Positions 9,487-17,131 of a stretch of DNA of 64,000 nt are shown one piece after another. Position numbers and translations under genes: made by a program. Each line of letters begins with the position of its first letter. Within the stretch, counting starts at the first letter, position 1. A model generated the notes under the pieces. The model was not told the DNA's origin. It made no database searches and was given only the letters and a program-made list of their open reading frames with translations. The stretch covers positions 1-64,000 of the forward strand of contig NZ_JAHWDQ010000008.1 in assembly GCF_019312595.1 (NCBI RefSeq), in the 5' to 3' direction. Origin of the DNA: Zhongshania aquimaris. Its GTDB lineage: Bacteria; Pseudomonadota; Gammaproteobacteria; Pseudomonadales; Spongiibacteraceae.

Positions 9487-9554
9487 CGCCACTCGCAAGT
9501 CCAGAGATTAGGTGAGGATGCGAACTCTAAGCTAATTGCGTGGGCGATAGAATT

Positions 9555-9567
9555 GGACAATTTGTCC
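9555..9567. promoter_or_regulatory. 13-bp palindrome GGACAATTTGTCC, candidate operator
   Basis: Perfect inverted repeat with one central base, in the intergenic region between the divergent cyoA and MFS genes. Its right half TTGTCC (9562-9567) could serve as a -35 for the transporter, with AATAAG as a -10 seventeen bases on. A repressor bound there would occlude that promoter and could also act on cyoA. It does not match FNR/Anr (TTGAT-N4-ATCAA). The binding protein is unknown. Confidence 0.4.
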
Positions 9568-9633
9568 TATGGCTGGCTCGTCGCAATAAGAGTAGGCTTT
9601 CCACCATTACTAAATTTGGATGAAATTTGCGCC

Positions 9634-10962
9634 ATGTCCAGTACAGCTAAACCCATGACGAATAACAACGCTAGCACCGCCGAAATGCAAAACCCCGAGA
9701 GGCATTCTTCCGTTGCTCCTGGTGAAATTGCCATCGGTGTGGTCATAGGTCGCGCATCAGAGCACTTCGACTTTTTTGTGTTCGGTATCGCCTGCGTGCT
9801 GGTATTTCCCAGCGTGTTCTTCCCTTTTGTTAGCAATTTAGAGGGTATGCTCTACGGCTTTGCGATTTTCTCGATGGCTTTTGTGGCGAGGCCATTCGGT
9901 ACCGCGTTGTTTATGAATATCCAGCGTCGCTGGGGGCGCAGTGTAAAACTCACAACATCACTATTTCTATTAGGCACGGCTACTGCGGGTATCGCCTTTT
10001 TGCCTGGTTACAATACCTTGGGTGGCGCGTCGATATTTTTATTGGCAATGTTTCGTGTCTTGCAGGGCTTTGCTTTAGGTGGCTCGTGGGACGGCTTGCC
10101 GTCGCTATTGGTGTTGAACGCACCAAAAGCTAAGCGCAGCTGGTATGCCATGATTGGCCAGCTCGGTGCGCCAATCGGTTTTTTAATCGCTAATTTATTA
10201 TTCTTATACTTAATTAACAGCGTTAGCAGCGAAGACTTTCAAGCCTGGGCTTGGCGTTATCCTTTCTTTGTGGCGTTCGCAATAAATGTCGTCGCGCTGT
10301 TTGCTCGTTTGCGCTTAGTACTAACCGAAGAGTATACGCAGGCACTAGAGGAGAGCGAACTAGAGCCAATTAGCACCCGTGAAATGCTAGACAAGCAGGG
10401 GCCAAATATTTTTCTGGGCGCCTTTGCCGCGCTGGCAAGTTATGCACTTTTTCATATCGTGACCATATTCCCCTTATCGTGGATTTTACTCGGTGAGTCT
10501 CAGCTAATTGGCAAGGTTCTTGTTGTTCAGGTGTTTGGCGCCTGCATTGGTATTGTCGCCACTATTCTTTCTGGCGTGATTGCTGACCGTATTGGTAAAC
10601 GGACAACCGTGTCCTTGATGGCGGTCTTGATTGGGATTTTTGCACTGTTTGCACCGATGCTGATGGGCGGCACACCAGCCATGCAAGATGCCTTTATATT
10701 AATTGGCTTTGCACTGCTGGGTATTTCTTATGGGCAGGCGTCTGGCACGGTAACCGCGAATTTTGAACGCCGTTTTCGCTATGCAGGTGCTGCATTAACT
10801 TCAGATTTAGCATGGTTGTTTGGCGCCGCTTTTGCGCCATTAATTGCACTTGGATTGTCGGTGCATTTCGGTCTTATGGCGGTAAGCCTATATTTGATAT
10901 CCGGCGCTCTTTGTACGCTATTGGCTCTGCGTATCAATAAGCACTTGGAAGCCGCTGATTAG
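9634..10962 (+). CDS. MFS transporter, metabolite:H+ symporter (MHS) type
   Basis: 442 residues, about 12 membrane helices. The first helix region ASEHFDFFVFGIACVLVFP matches the MHS family pattern (ProP, ShiA, KgtP), and the loop after helix 2 has RPFGTALF. Members import organic acids, betaines or shikimate with protons; the substrate here cannot be called. The frame is open back to 9475, but that extension would overlap cyoA, so the ATG at 9634 is preferred. Single-gene unit. Confidence 0.78.
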   Translation: MSSTAKPMTNNNASTAEMQNPERHSSVAPGEIAIGVVIGRASEHFDFFVFGIACVLVFPSVFFPFVSNLEGMLYGFAIFSMAFVARPFGTALFMNIQRRWGRSVKLTTSLFLLGTATAGIAFLPGYNTLGGASIFLLAMFRVLQGFALGGSWDGLPSLLVLNAPKAKRSWYAMIGQLGAPIGFLIANLLFLYLINSVSSEDFQAWAWRYPFFVAFAINVVALFARLRLVLTEEYTQALEESELEPISTREMLDKQGPNIFLGAFAALASYALFHIVTIFPLSWILLGESQLIGKVLVVQVFGACIGIVATILSGVIADRIGKRTTVSLMAVLIGIFALFAPMLMGGTPAMQDAFILIGFALLGISYGQASGTVTANFERRFRYAGAALTSDLAWLFGAAFAPLIALGLSVHFGLMAVSLYLISGALCTLLALRINKHLEAAD

Positions 10963-11055
10963 TCATACATAGCTAGTTGGAAAAGCCGCGATATCTATGA
11001 AATAGCCACGTAAAAGCCAGCAAAATCTTGGTGTGAGCGGCTATTAAACGTCGGT

Positions 11056-11316
11056 TTACGATATTTTTCGCGAGCTTCTTCTCAGAAAGTCTAACTCTTT
11101 CTTCAGGTATTCAATTTTTTCGTCAATGCTGGGCTTGCGGGGCGATTCGAGAGCGGATTGGTGTCTCAGATTTAGAAAGTCCTGAGCACTTAGCGCCGGT
11201 TCCGGGCAATCGCTACTAACACACCCAAACCTTGCAGGGTCGCCGCAGTCACTCTTCGCAACCAGTGACATAGGCGGTTTATAGTTGCCGACACAGTTGT
11301 CCTTTTCATTAGGCAT
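11056..11316 (-). CDS. Small hypothetical protein with cysteine-containing N-terminus
   Basis: 86 residues, not recognised. The N-terminal half has four cysteines (C8, C24, C32, C37 in the DCGDPARFGCVSSDCPEP region), and the C-terminal third is a charged helix (IDEKIEYLKKELDFLRR). No signal peptide. GGGAGAG lies 8-9 bp before the ATG, supporting real translation. The cysteine spacing could bind a metal, but this matches no family I can name. Confidence 0.5.
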   Translation of the reverse strand: MPNEKDNCVGNYKPPMSLVAKSDCGDPARFGCVSSDCPEPALSAQDFLNLRHQSALESPRKPSIDEKIEYLKKELDFLRRSSRKIS

Positions 11317-11802
11317 TGATTAACTCTCCCTAATCAGTATTTCTATCTTTCGCTCTCTCCATAGAGTGGGGCGCTTATCTAGCTGCTGTCATCGTTGCGT
11401 GTGATCTTCTTGTCATCAATGGCTTCTTGATTGCGAGCTCAACAGTTAAAACCACTTTAAAAAAGGGATGCTACCGTCAACGTGTTAATTCTTAATGAAT
11501 ATTGGCTTAAGACATAATTTTCCTTGTGTACTGGTAAATTGGGTTAAAGATAAATAGATGCGGCTGTAGTGTGATTTCTTGCGGAATCGGCGAAGGTAAT
11601 TTAAGGGGGTAGGGCTCTAGTGCGTGGTCAATGAGGATAGTTGCTAGCCAGACGTAAGGATTTGAAATGGGTTATTCGGGAGTCTATTTGTTGTCGCCTA
11701 GGGCAAGGCCTGCGAAGCGCGTTTACTATAATTTGTTTAAATCAGCTAGACTAAGCGCAGATAAGGACGAGTGTCCGTTGTAGCTAGAGTTGTAGCTAGA
11801 AA
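11317..11802. other. 486-bp intergenic region
   Basis: AT-rich tracts, no RNA gene recognised, no repeat apart from two GTAGCTAGA copies near the right end. The only coding candidate is the small ORF at 11667-11783. The left 50 bp hold the ribosome-binding site of the 86-residue gene. Confidence 0.6.
11667..11783 (+). CDS. Candidate 38-residue small protein
   Basis: ATG at 11667 with TAAGGA about 7 bp upstream. The frame reads MGYSGVYLLSPRARPAKRVY then continues basic and polar to TAG at 11781-11783, just short of the tRNA 3' end. Basic N-terminal half, one cysteine near the end. Not recognised and shorter than any statistically safe ORF; the ribosome-binding site is the only support. Confidence 0.25.
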   Translation: MGYSGVYLLSPRARPAKRVYYNLFKSARLSADKDECPL

Positions 11803-11879
11803 TGGTGGGCCCACCAGGACTTGAACCTGGGACCTGCCGATTATGAGTCGGATGCTCTAACCAACTGAGCTATGGGCCC
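11803..11879 (-). tRNA. ileX: tRNA-Ile2 (anticodon CAU, lysidine-modified type)
   Basis: 77-nt cloverleaf with encoded CCA: acceptor GGGCCCA pairs with TGGGCCC, the D-arm has AGCTCAGTTGGTTAGAGC, the anticodon loop is CTCATAA and the T-arm GGTTCAAGTCC. The CAU anticodon could be read as Met, but the loop context GACTCATAATC resembles E. coli ileX and not elongator tRNA-Met (GGCTCATAACC). Such tRNAs decode AUA after TilS converts the C to lysidine. Confidence 0.85.
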
Positions 11880-12036
11880 TAATTTCTAGTGTCGTCAAAA
11901 AACGTGCGCGCATTATAGAGCGCGGTGGCTAGGTTGGCCAGTGTTTGACGATATTCACTGAATAGAAATGACTAGGGTTTATGGTTTTTTGGGGATTAAA
12001 TTCGATAATCTCGTACAGATTTTAGGGAGGCGATAC

Positions 12037-13911
12037 TTGAGTAATCGCGATCGTATTTTTAAAGCCTATTTGGACGACCAGCGCCAGTCGTTACAAGCGC
12101 CCTTGGGGTCTGTAGAGGCATTCACTGAGTCACTGCTGGAGTTGCCCGTTATTTCGTCTTCTTCAGAGATGAAAGCCGATGTGAAGAAGATTGCTAAGGC
12201 CGCGGTGACCATGATCAAAATGCTGGAGTCGATTTCCGCGTTTTCTGCGGATTCCCAAACCGAGCTTTCCCGTCTGCGGCACGATTTACGTAATGCGATT
12301 GGTCTTGTAGATGGCTATGGCGATATGTTGCTCGAAGATTGTGAAGATGACGAGGCTGCAGAGTATATTCGCCAAATTCGTCACCAGTCCCGCTTGTTTC
12401 AGGGGCGTTTAGAGCAGTTTAAGTTGGGTGATGACGACAAGGCGGCTTCAGACCCGATAGCGGCTATTTTTAAAAGTTTTAAGCGCGGCATCATCCGCGA
12501 TGATCAAGAGCATATGGCCGCTAGTATCTTGGTGGTGGATGACAACGACAGCAGTCGCGATCTACTTGCCCACCAATTACAGCGTCAAAATTACATGGTG
12601 ATAGAGGCCGCCAGCGGTGAGCGTTGCTTGGAGATTATGCGCAGCGCCCAACCAGATTTGGTGTTGCTCGACCTAGTGATGCCGGACATGAACGGCTATG
12701 AGGTGCTTCAGGTCATTCGCAATGATGAGGCCCTGCGTCGAATACCGGTCGTTGTGGTAAGCGGCATGCAAGATGAAGAGGGGGCGGTGCGCTGTATTGA
12801 CGCGGGTGCTAGCGATTATCTCCTCAAACCGGTGAACGCGACCTTATTAAAGGCGAGAATTCGAGCGTCTCTAGAGGCGAAGGGCTGGCGGGATCGCGAG
12901 CGGGAATACCTTGCTGAGCTTGAAAAAAGTCAGCGCTTCATTCGCAAAATATTTGGCCGATACCTGTCCGATGAAATTGTGCAACGGCTGTTGGACGATA
13001 ACGATGGCCTGCAGCTGGGTGGCGAGCTGCGTCAAGTAACCATACTCATGGCAGATATTCGTGGTTTCTCGGCTTTGAGCCAGCAGCTCGGGCCTGAGCA
13101 GTGCGTAAAATTGCTGAATAACTACTTTGCTGCGATGACTGAAGTGGTTCAGCGCTTCAGAGGTACGGTCGACGAGTTTGTGGGTGATGGCATCTTGGTG
13201 ATTTTTGGCGCCCCGCTCAGCGATAAGGATGATTGTGATAGAGCGATAGCGTGTGCAGTGGCGATGCAGCTTGCGATTAAAGACGTGAATGCGCGCAATC
13301 GCGCTGACAATTTGCCTGAAATTGCCATGGGTATTGGTTTGAATACCGGCGATGTGGTGGCGGGAAATGTCGGTTCTGAAATCCGCTCTAAGTACGGGGT
13401 GGTGGGCCACAACGTTAATCTGACTGGGCGTATTGAATCATGCACGGTGGGTGGGCAAATATTGGCCTCGCCGGCGACGATAGCTGCCGCCTCGACTCAG
13501 GTATTGTCCGGCGATAAGGTGACCGTATCGCTCAAGGGTATGGGTGACGCGGTTGCCTTGACCGAAATTTTGGGCGTCGGAATGCCCTATGATTTAGTAC
13601 TGCCGCAGCCAGTGGATGAGTGGCAGGTATCAAAGGATCAAATTCAGCTGCAGCTCACCTTGATGGCGGGTAAACAAACTGCGTCGAAGCAATATGTAGT
13701 TCATGTTGATGCGCGCTCGGGTGACCGATTGCGTGTTACCAGTACCGAGCCTTTACCGATGTTGGTCGATGTGAGTATCGACGACTTTGACGCTGCGTGT
13801 TACGCAAAAGTAACGGCCCAGAGTGCAGACTCCGAATTTGAATATGTTTTAACACTGACGTCGACAAGTTCAGATTTACAAAGCGCGCTAAAAGGCGCAT
13901 TTGATGAATAA
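12037..13911 (+). CDS. Phosphoacceptor-receiver-class III nucleotide cyclase fusion
   Basis: 624 residues from the TTG at 12037, chosen because AGGGAGG lies 6 bp upstream; an ATG at 11968 gives 647 residues but has no such site. Residues about 75-130 contain RLRHDLRNAIG, a HisKA-like helix with His82, but no ATPase domain follows. A receiver comes next (ILVVDDND; Asp212 in LVLLDLVMPDMNG; Lys in LLKPVN), then a coiled linker and a class III cyclase domain with metal Asp340 (MADIRGFS) and Asp384 (VDEFVGDG) and transition-state Asn/Arg in NLTGRIE. About 110 unassigned C-terminal residues remain. It probably makes cAMP or cGMP under phosphorelay control. First of three genes with the receiver and hybrid kinase. 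Confidence 0.85.
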   Translation: MSNRDRIFKAYLDDQRQSLQAPLGSVEAFTESLLELPVISSSSEMKADVKKIAKAAVTMIKMLESISAFSADSQTELSRLRHDLRNAIGLVDGYGDMLLEDCEDDEAAEYIRQIRHQSRLFQGRLEQFKLGDDDKAASDPIAAIFKSFKRGIIRDDQEHMAASILVVDDNDSSRDLLAHQLQRQNYMVIEAASGERCLEIMRSAQPDLVLLDLVMPDMNGYEVLQVIRNDEALRRIPVVVVSGMQDEEGAVRCIDAGASDYLLKPVNATLLKARIRASLEAKGWRDREREYLAELEKSQRFIRKIFGRYLSDEIVQRLLDDNDGLQLGGELRQVTILMADIRGFSALSQQLGPEQCVKLLNNYFAAMTEVVQRFRGTVDEFVGDGILVIFGAPLSDKDDCDRAIACAVAMQLAIKDVNARNRADNLPEIAMGIGLNTGDVVAGNVGSEIRSKYGVVGHNVNLTGRIESCTVGGQILASPATIAAASTQVLSGDKVTVSLKGMGDAVALTEILGVGMPYDLVLPQPVDEWQVSKDQIQLQLTLMAGKQTASKQYVVHVDARSGDRLRVTSTEPLPMLVDVSIDDFDAACYAKVTAQSADSEFEYVLTLTSTSSDLQSALKGAFDE

Positions 13912-13926
13912 GGTATGGGTGCTGTA

Positions 13927-14298
13927 ATGCCGACGATATTACTTGTCGAAGATAATGAAATGAACCGCGATATGTTGAGTCGTCGTTTAAAACGCAAAGG
14001 CTACGAGGTGCTGTTGGCGATTGATGGTCAACAAGGCATTGATATGTGCCTTTCGGTCAGACCAGATTTAATGCTTTTAGACATGAGTTTACCGGTAAAA
14101 GACGGCTGGCAAGTCGCGCGAGAAATGAAGGCGAGTGAGTCGCTGCAAACGATTCCTATCATTGCGCTAACCGCACATGCGATGGCCGATGATCGTCAGC
14201 GCGCCTTGTTGGCGGGCTGCGATGATTATGATACCAAGCCGGTTGACCTGCCTCGATTGCTTGGCAAGATTGAACATCTACTCGGTGTTACCGAATGA
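13927..14298 (+). CDS. Single-domain response regulator (DivK-like)
   Basis: 123-residue receiver: LLVEDNEMNRDML, Asp in LMLLDMSLPVKDG, Thr in IIALTAHAM and Lys in YDTKPVDL. The ALTAHAM/TKPV pattern is typical of DivK and hybrid-kinase receivers. An ATG at 13915 is also in frame but sits 1 base from AAGG, so the second ATG is preferred. Its stop overlaps the next start as ATGA, so it is coupled to the hybrid kinase, its likely phosphodonor. Confidence 0.88.
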   Translation: MPTILLVEDNEMNRDMLSRRLKRKGYEVLLAIDGQQGIDMCLSVRPDLMLLDMSLPVKDGWQVAREMKASESLQTIPIIALTAHAMADDRQRALLAGCDDYDTKPVDLPRLLGKIEHLLGVTE

Positions 14299-16493
14299 GT
14301 TTTACCCGCCGTTTAACATTTTCTTTTGTCGCTATTTTGGTGCTGTCGCTTGGCAGTGTATTAATTCAAGTATGGGGTAACGATACGCGGCGCAGGAATG
14401 TGTGGTTGTTGCAACACGTGATTCGTACCCAGTCGGAGCTAAACGACTTTAGTCAGCGAATGTATAGCGCCCATCGCAAGATATTGGTGGTCGATGCCTT
14501 AGCTGAATCCGGCGCCCAAAATGCGGTGACTGAGGTGGAGCGCGGCGAGTTGCTTGCTGGTATTGATGTACTGGCCGCCCTCGAAAAGGAGTTAAACAGG
14601 GATTTACAAGAATACTTGGAAGCGGGGCGTTACGAGCCTTTAGGGGCCGCTGAATTGCTTGACCATTGGCGGGAGTTTCTACAGGCGAATGCTGGGCCGC
14701 ATGGCGAAGACTTGCAGCGAGAATACGAGGCGCTAAGTTCACGTATCAGCGCGAATGAATGGTATCTCTTAACACGTTCCGATGAAATCAATGCGGGCTT
14801 GCGTGAAGTCGTTAGTATGACCAATAAAGTGGCCTTGGCGGTGTTTTTACTGGCGCTAATTACCACATTTGTTCTCGGCTATTACATGACTCGGTATACC
14901 AGGCGCGCGATTCGGCAGTTGCAAAAAGGCACGTCTGAGTGGGGGCAGGGTAATTTTGATTACAGCATCGCTGATATGGGGCATGACGAATTTGGTCAGC
15001 TGGCAAATTCCTTTAATGATATGGCCTCGAGTCTTCGGCAAGCGATGGGACGAGTCCGAGAGGCGAGCAGGCGAGCGGATGCGGCGAACCAGGCAAAGAG
15101 TGGCTTTCTGGCCAATATGAGCCATGAGCTGCGTACGCCGATGAATGCCATTATTGGCTATTCTGAAATGCTCTTAGAGGAAATTGCAGAAGAAGAGCAG
15201 CTTTCAGTAAATGATTTACAGCCTGATCTGGAGAAAATTCAATTAGCGGGCAAGCACCTGCTGACTCTGATTAATGATGTGTTAGATATTTCTAAAATTG
15301 AATCTGGTCGGATGGCGGTCTTCTGGGAAGATGTCGCTTTAGATGCTGTATTGCGTGATGTTGAAATCACAGTTGCGCCATTGATGGAGAAGAATGGCAA
15401 TACCCTACATTGTGATTTCGATTTGCACGATGAACGGATTCGCACCGACGTGACGCGCCTGCGACAAATACTGTTGAATTTGCTGAGTAACGCGGCAAAG
15501 TTTACCCGCGCTGGCGATGTGTATCTTAGCGTGGCTGAGCAGAGGGAAGATGGCCAAGATTATTTAATGGCAGTGGTTAGAGATACCGGCATTGGTATGA
15601 GTGAAGAGCAGTTGGGCCGAGTTTTTGATGCGTTTGTGCAGGCCGATTTGTCTACCACAAAACAATATGGCGGCTCGGGTTTAGGTCTAACAATTTCGCG
15701 CAAATTCGCTGAGCTGCTGGGTGGCACTATCACGGCAAGCAGTGAGTTGGGGAAGGGTTCTACCTTCAAGCTAAAACTACCTGTGGGTGATGGCGATGGG
15801 GCTAAGGTAGCTTTAGAGAAAAATGCCAGCGGCGATATTCTGGTTATCGATGACGACCTTGCGGCTTTGGATTTAAGCCACCGGGCGCTTAGCCGAGAGG
15901 GGTACCGGGTGCGGACAGCCTCGTCTGGTGCTGAGGGTTTAGAAATGGCAAGGCAGCATCGGCCAGATTTGGTGGTGCTCGATGTAATGATGCCGGGCTT
16001 GGACGGCTGGCAAGTGCTGCATAGCATACGTGGCGATGCGGTGCTTGGCAGCGTGCCGGTATTAATGTTGTCGATGTTGAATGAGCATGATCTCGGTTTA
16101 CTGCTTGGTGCCAGTGGTTATTTGGTGAAACCAGTAGAAAGTGCTGAGCTAGCGGCGGTGGTGCGCGACCTGCTACCGGCAACGGCGGTGGGCAATATGC
16201 TGCTTATAGAGGAGGGCGATACGCTGGCTAAGGTCATTGAGCAGCTTCCCGGGGCCGAGCATTGGAAAATTTATCACAGCGGTGATTTAACGCGGGTGGC
16301 TGAATTGCTAACCGAGTTGCCGTGGCAGTTGATTGTGATGGGCCCGCACAGCGATAGCGGTCAAGTCACTCGATTGGTCGCGCATCTGCGCACTGAGCAT
16401 TGGCGCACTGTGCCGATGTTGATGGCACAAACCGAGGCGGAAATGCTTAGTTTGCGTGGTCAATTAGGCGCCTACTTGGATCGCGACGAGTAA
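14295..16493 (+). CDS. Hybrid histidine kinase with a degenerate second receiver
   Basis: 732 residues. Membrane helix 1 (about 8-26), a periplasmic helical sensor region (27-177), helix 2 (178-197), HAMP (198-250), HisKA with His277 in ANMSHELRTPMNAIIGYSEM, HATPase_c (NLLSNAAKFT; DTGIGM; GSGLGLTISRKF), then a receiver (about 510-630) with ILVIDDD and VVLDVMMPGLDG. The last 100 residues have receiver-like spacing but lack the acidic pocket and phosphoacceptor (LIVMGPHS), so they form a pseudo-receiver. Last gene of a three-gene signalling operon; the signal is unknown. Confidence 0.9.
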   Translation: MSFTRRLTFSFVAILVLSLGSVLIQVWGNDTRRRNVWLLQHVIRTQSELNDFSQRMYSAHRKILVVDALAESGAQNAVTEVERGELLAGIDVLAALEKELNRDLQEYLEAGRYEPLGAAELLDHWREFLQANAGPHGEDLQREYEALSSRISANEWYLLTRSDEINAGLREVVSMTNKVALAVFLLALITTFVLGYYMTRYTRRAIRQLQKGTSEWGQGNFDYSIADMGHDEFGQLANSFNDMASSLRQAMGRVREASRRADAANQAKSGFLANMSHELRTPMNAIIGYSEMLLEEIAEEEQLSVNDLQPDLEKIQLAGKHLLTLINDVLDISKIESGRMAVFWEDVALDAVLRDVEITVAPLMEKNGNTLHCDFDLHDERIRTDVTRLRQILLNLLSNAAKFTRAGDVYLSVAEQREDGQDYLMAVVRDTGIGMSEEQLGRVFDAFVQADLSTTKQYGGSGLGLTISRKFAELLGGTITASSELGKGSTFKLKLPVGDGDGAKVALEKNASGDILVIDDDLAALDLSHRALSREGYRVRTASSGAEGLEMARQHRPDLVVLDVMMPGLDGWQVLHSIRGDAVLGSVPVLMLSMLNEHDLGLLLGASGYLVKPVESAELAAVVRDLLPATAVGNMLLIEEGDTLAKVIEQLPGAEHWKIYHSGDLTRVAELLTELPWQLIVMGPHSDSGQVTRLVAHLRTEHWRTVPMLMAQTEAEMLSLRGQLGAYLDRDE

Positions 16494-16507
16494 AGACCTC
16501 TTCGACT

Positions 16508-17056
16508 TTATTGCAGGGTAAGCTGGCGCAATTTTTCGATAGCGCGCTGCAGATTAAATGTCTCGTTCAGCAACTGCTGTTGCCTAGCCTCTGCCTGTTC
16601 GCGCAGGGCTATTTCTCGATTTAAATCTAATCTCTGTTCTAGACAAAGCTTAGCGCTGAGAAGAAACATATCTAAGCTCGGCTTGTTTTGTGGCCAGCGC
16701 ATTATTTGTTGGTATAGGCGATCCATAGTTGCGGTCGCTAAGGCCAAATTAAACATCGGGCTGTTTGGGTGTAAATAAACCAGTGTTAGGCCGGCGAGTG
16801 ACTCTTGGATAGTATTTTGGTCAGTGCTCTCTTTGAGCAGCGCTTGAAAATCAGCCTCCGCCGCCGCAAATTGCTGCAAATTAAGTTGCTGCAGCGCTTG
16901 TGTAATGCTGCTGGTTTGCCGACTGCTGTCTAATGCGGGTGGTGTAAATTGAAACGAGTCATCCTGAGGCGGGGCGGTTTGGCAGCCAGTGATTAGGCCG
17001 ACAAAAACAAGATAAAAGCTTGCGGTGCTTAGCAGGCGAGTGGCGTTAGCTAGCAT
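16508..17056 (-). CDS. Outer-membrane-type lipoprotein with TPR-like and coiled-coil segments
   Basis: 182 residues from ATG 17056 (MLANATRLLS), with GGAAA upstream; the frame is open to 17110, but the longer form would bury the signal peptide. Lipobox LITGC, then helical repeats (LQQFAAAEADFQALL; LAGLTLVYLHP) and a C-terminal coiled coil ending IEKLRQLTLQ. Size and layout recall QseG/YfhG-type lipoproteins that partner envelope kinases, but I cannot confirm the family. It converges with the hybrid kinase gene 14 bp away. Confidence 0.6.
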   Translation of the reverse strand: MLANATRLLSTASFYLVFVGLITGCQTAPPQDDSFQFTPPALDSSRQTSSITQALQQLNLQQFAAAEADFQALLKESTDQNTIQESLAGLTLVYLHPNSPMFNLALATATMDRLYQQIMRWPQNKPSLDMFLLSAKLCLEQRLDLNREIALREQAEARQQQLLNETFNLQRAIEKLRQLTLQ

Positions 17057-17080
17057 CGTAGGGTTTCCATGTAAATGTTG

Positions 17081-17120
17081 AGAGCCGAGTTTGCCTTTGG
17101 CGCTTGGCAAGCTCGGCTCT
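17081..17120 (-). terminator. Long stem-loop after rpoD
   Basis: AGAGCCGAG (17081-17089) pairs with CTCGGCTCT (17112-17120), with an inner TTGCC/GGCAA extension. It starts 12 bp past the rpoD stop and precedes the lipoprotein gene. The T-tract is weak, so termination may be partial. Confidence 0.55.
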
Positions 17121-17131
17121 TATCACCGGAC

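Noticed and set aside
9475-9633. N-terminal extension of the MFS transporter
   Set aside because: It would overlap cyoA and adds a segment not seen in the family; ATG 9634 fits better.
12871-13410. 179-codon antisense frame opposite the cyclase gene
   Set aside because: Shadow of a strongly supported gene; His/Ile-rich with no domain.
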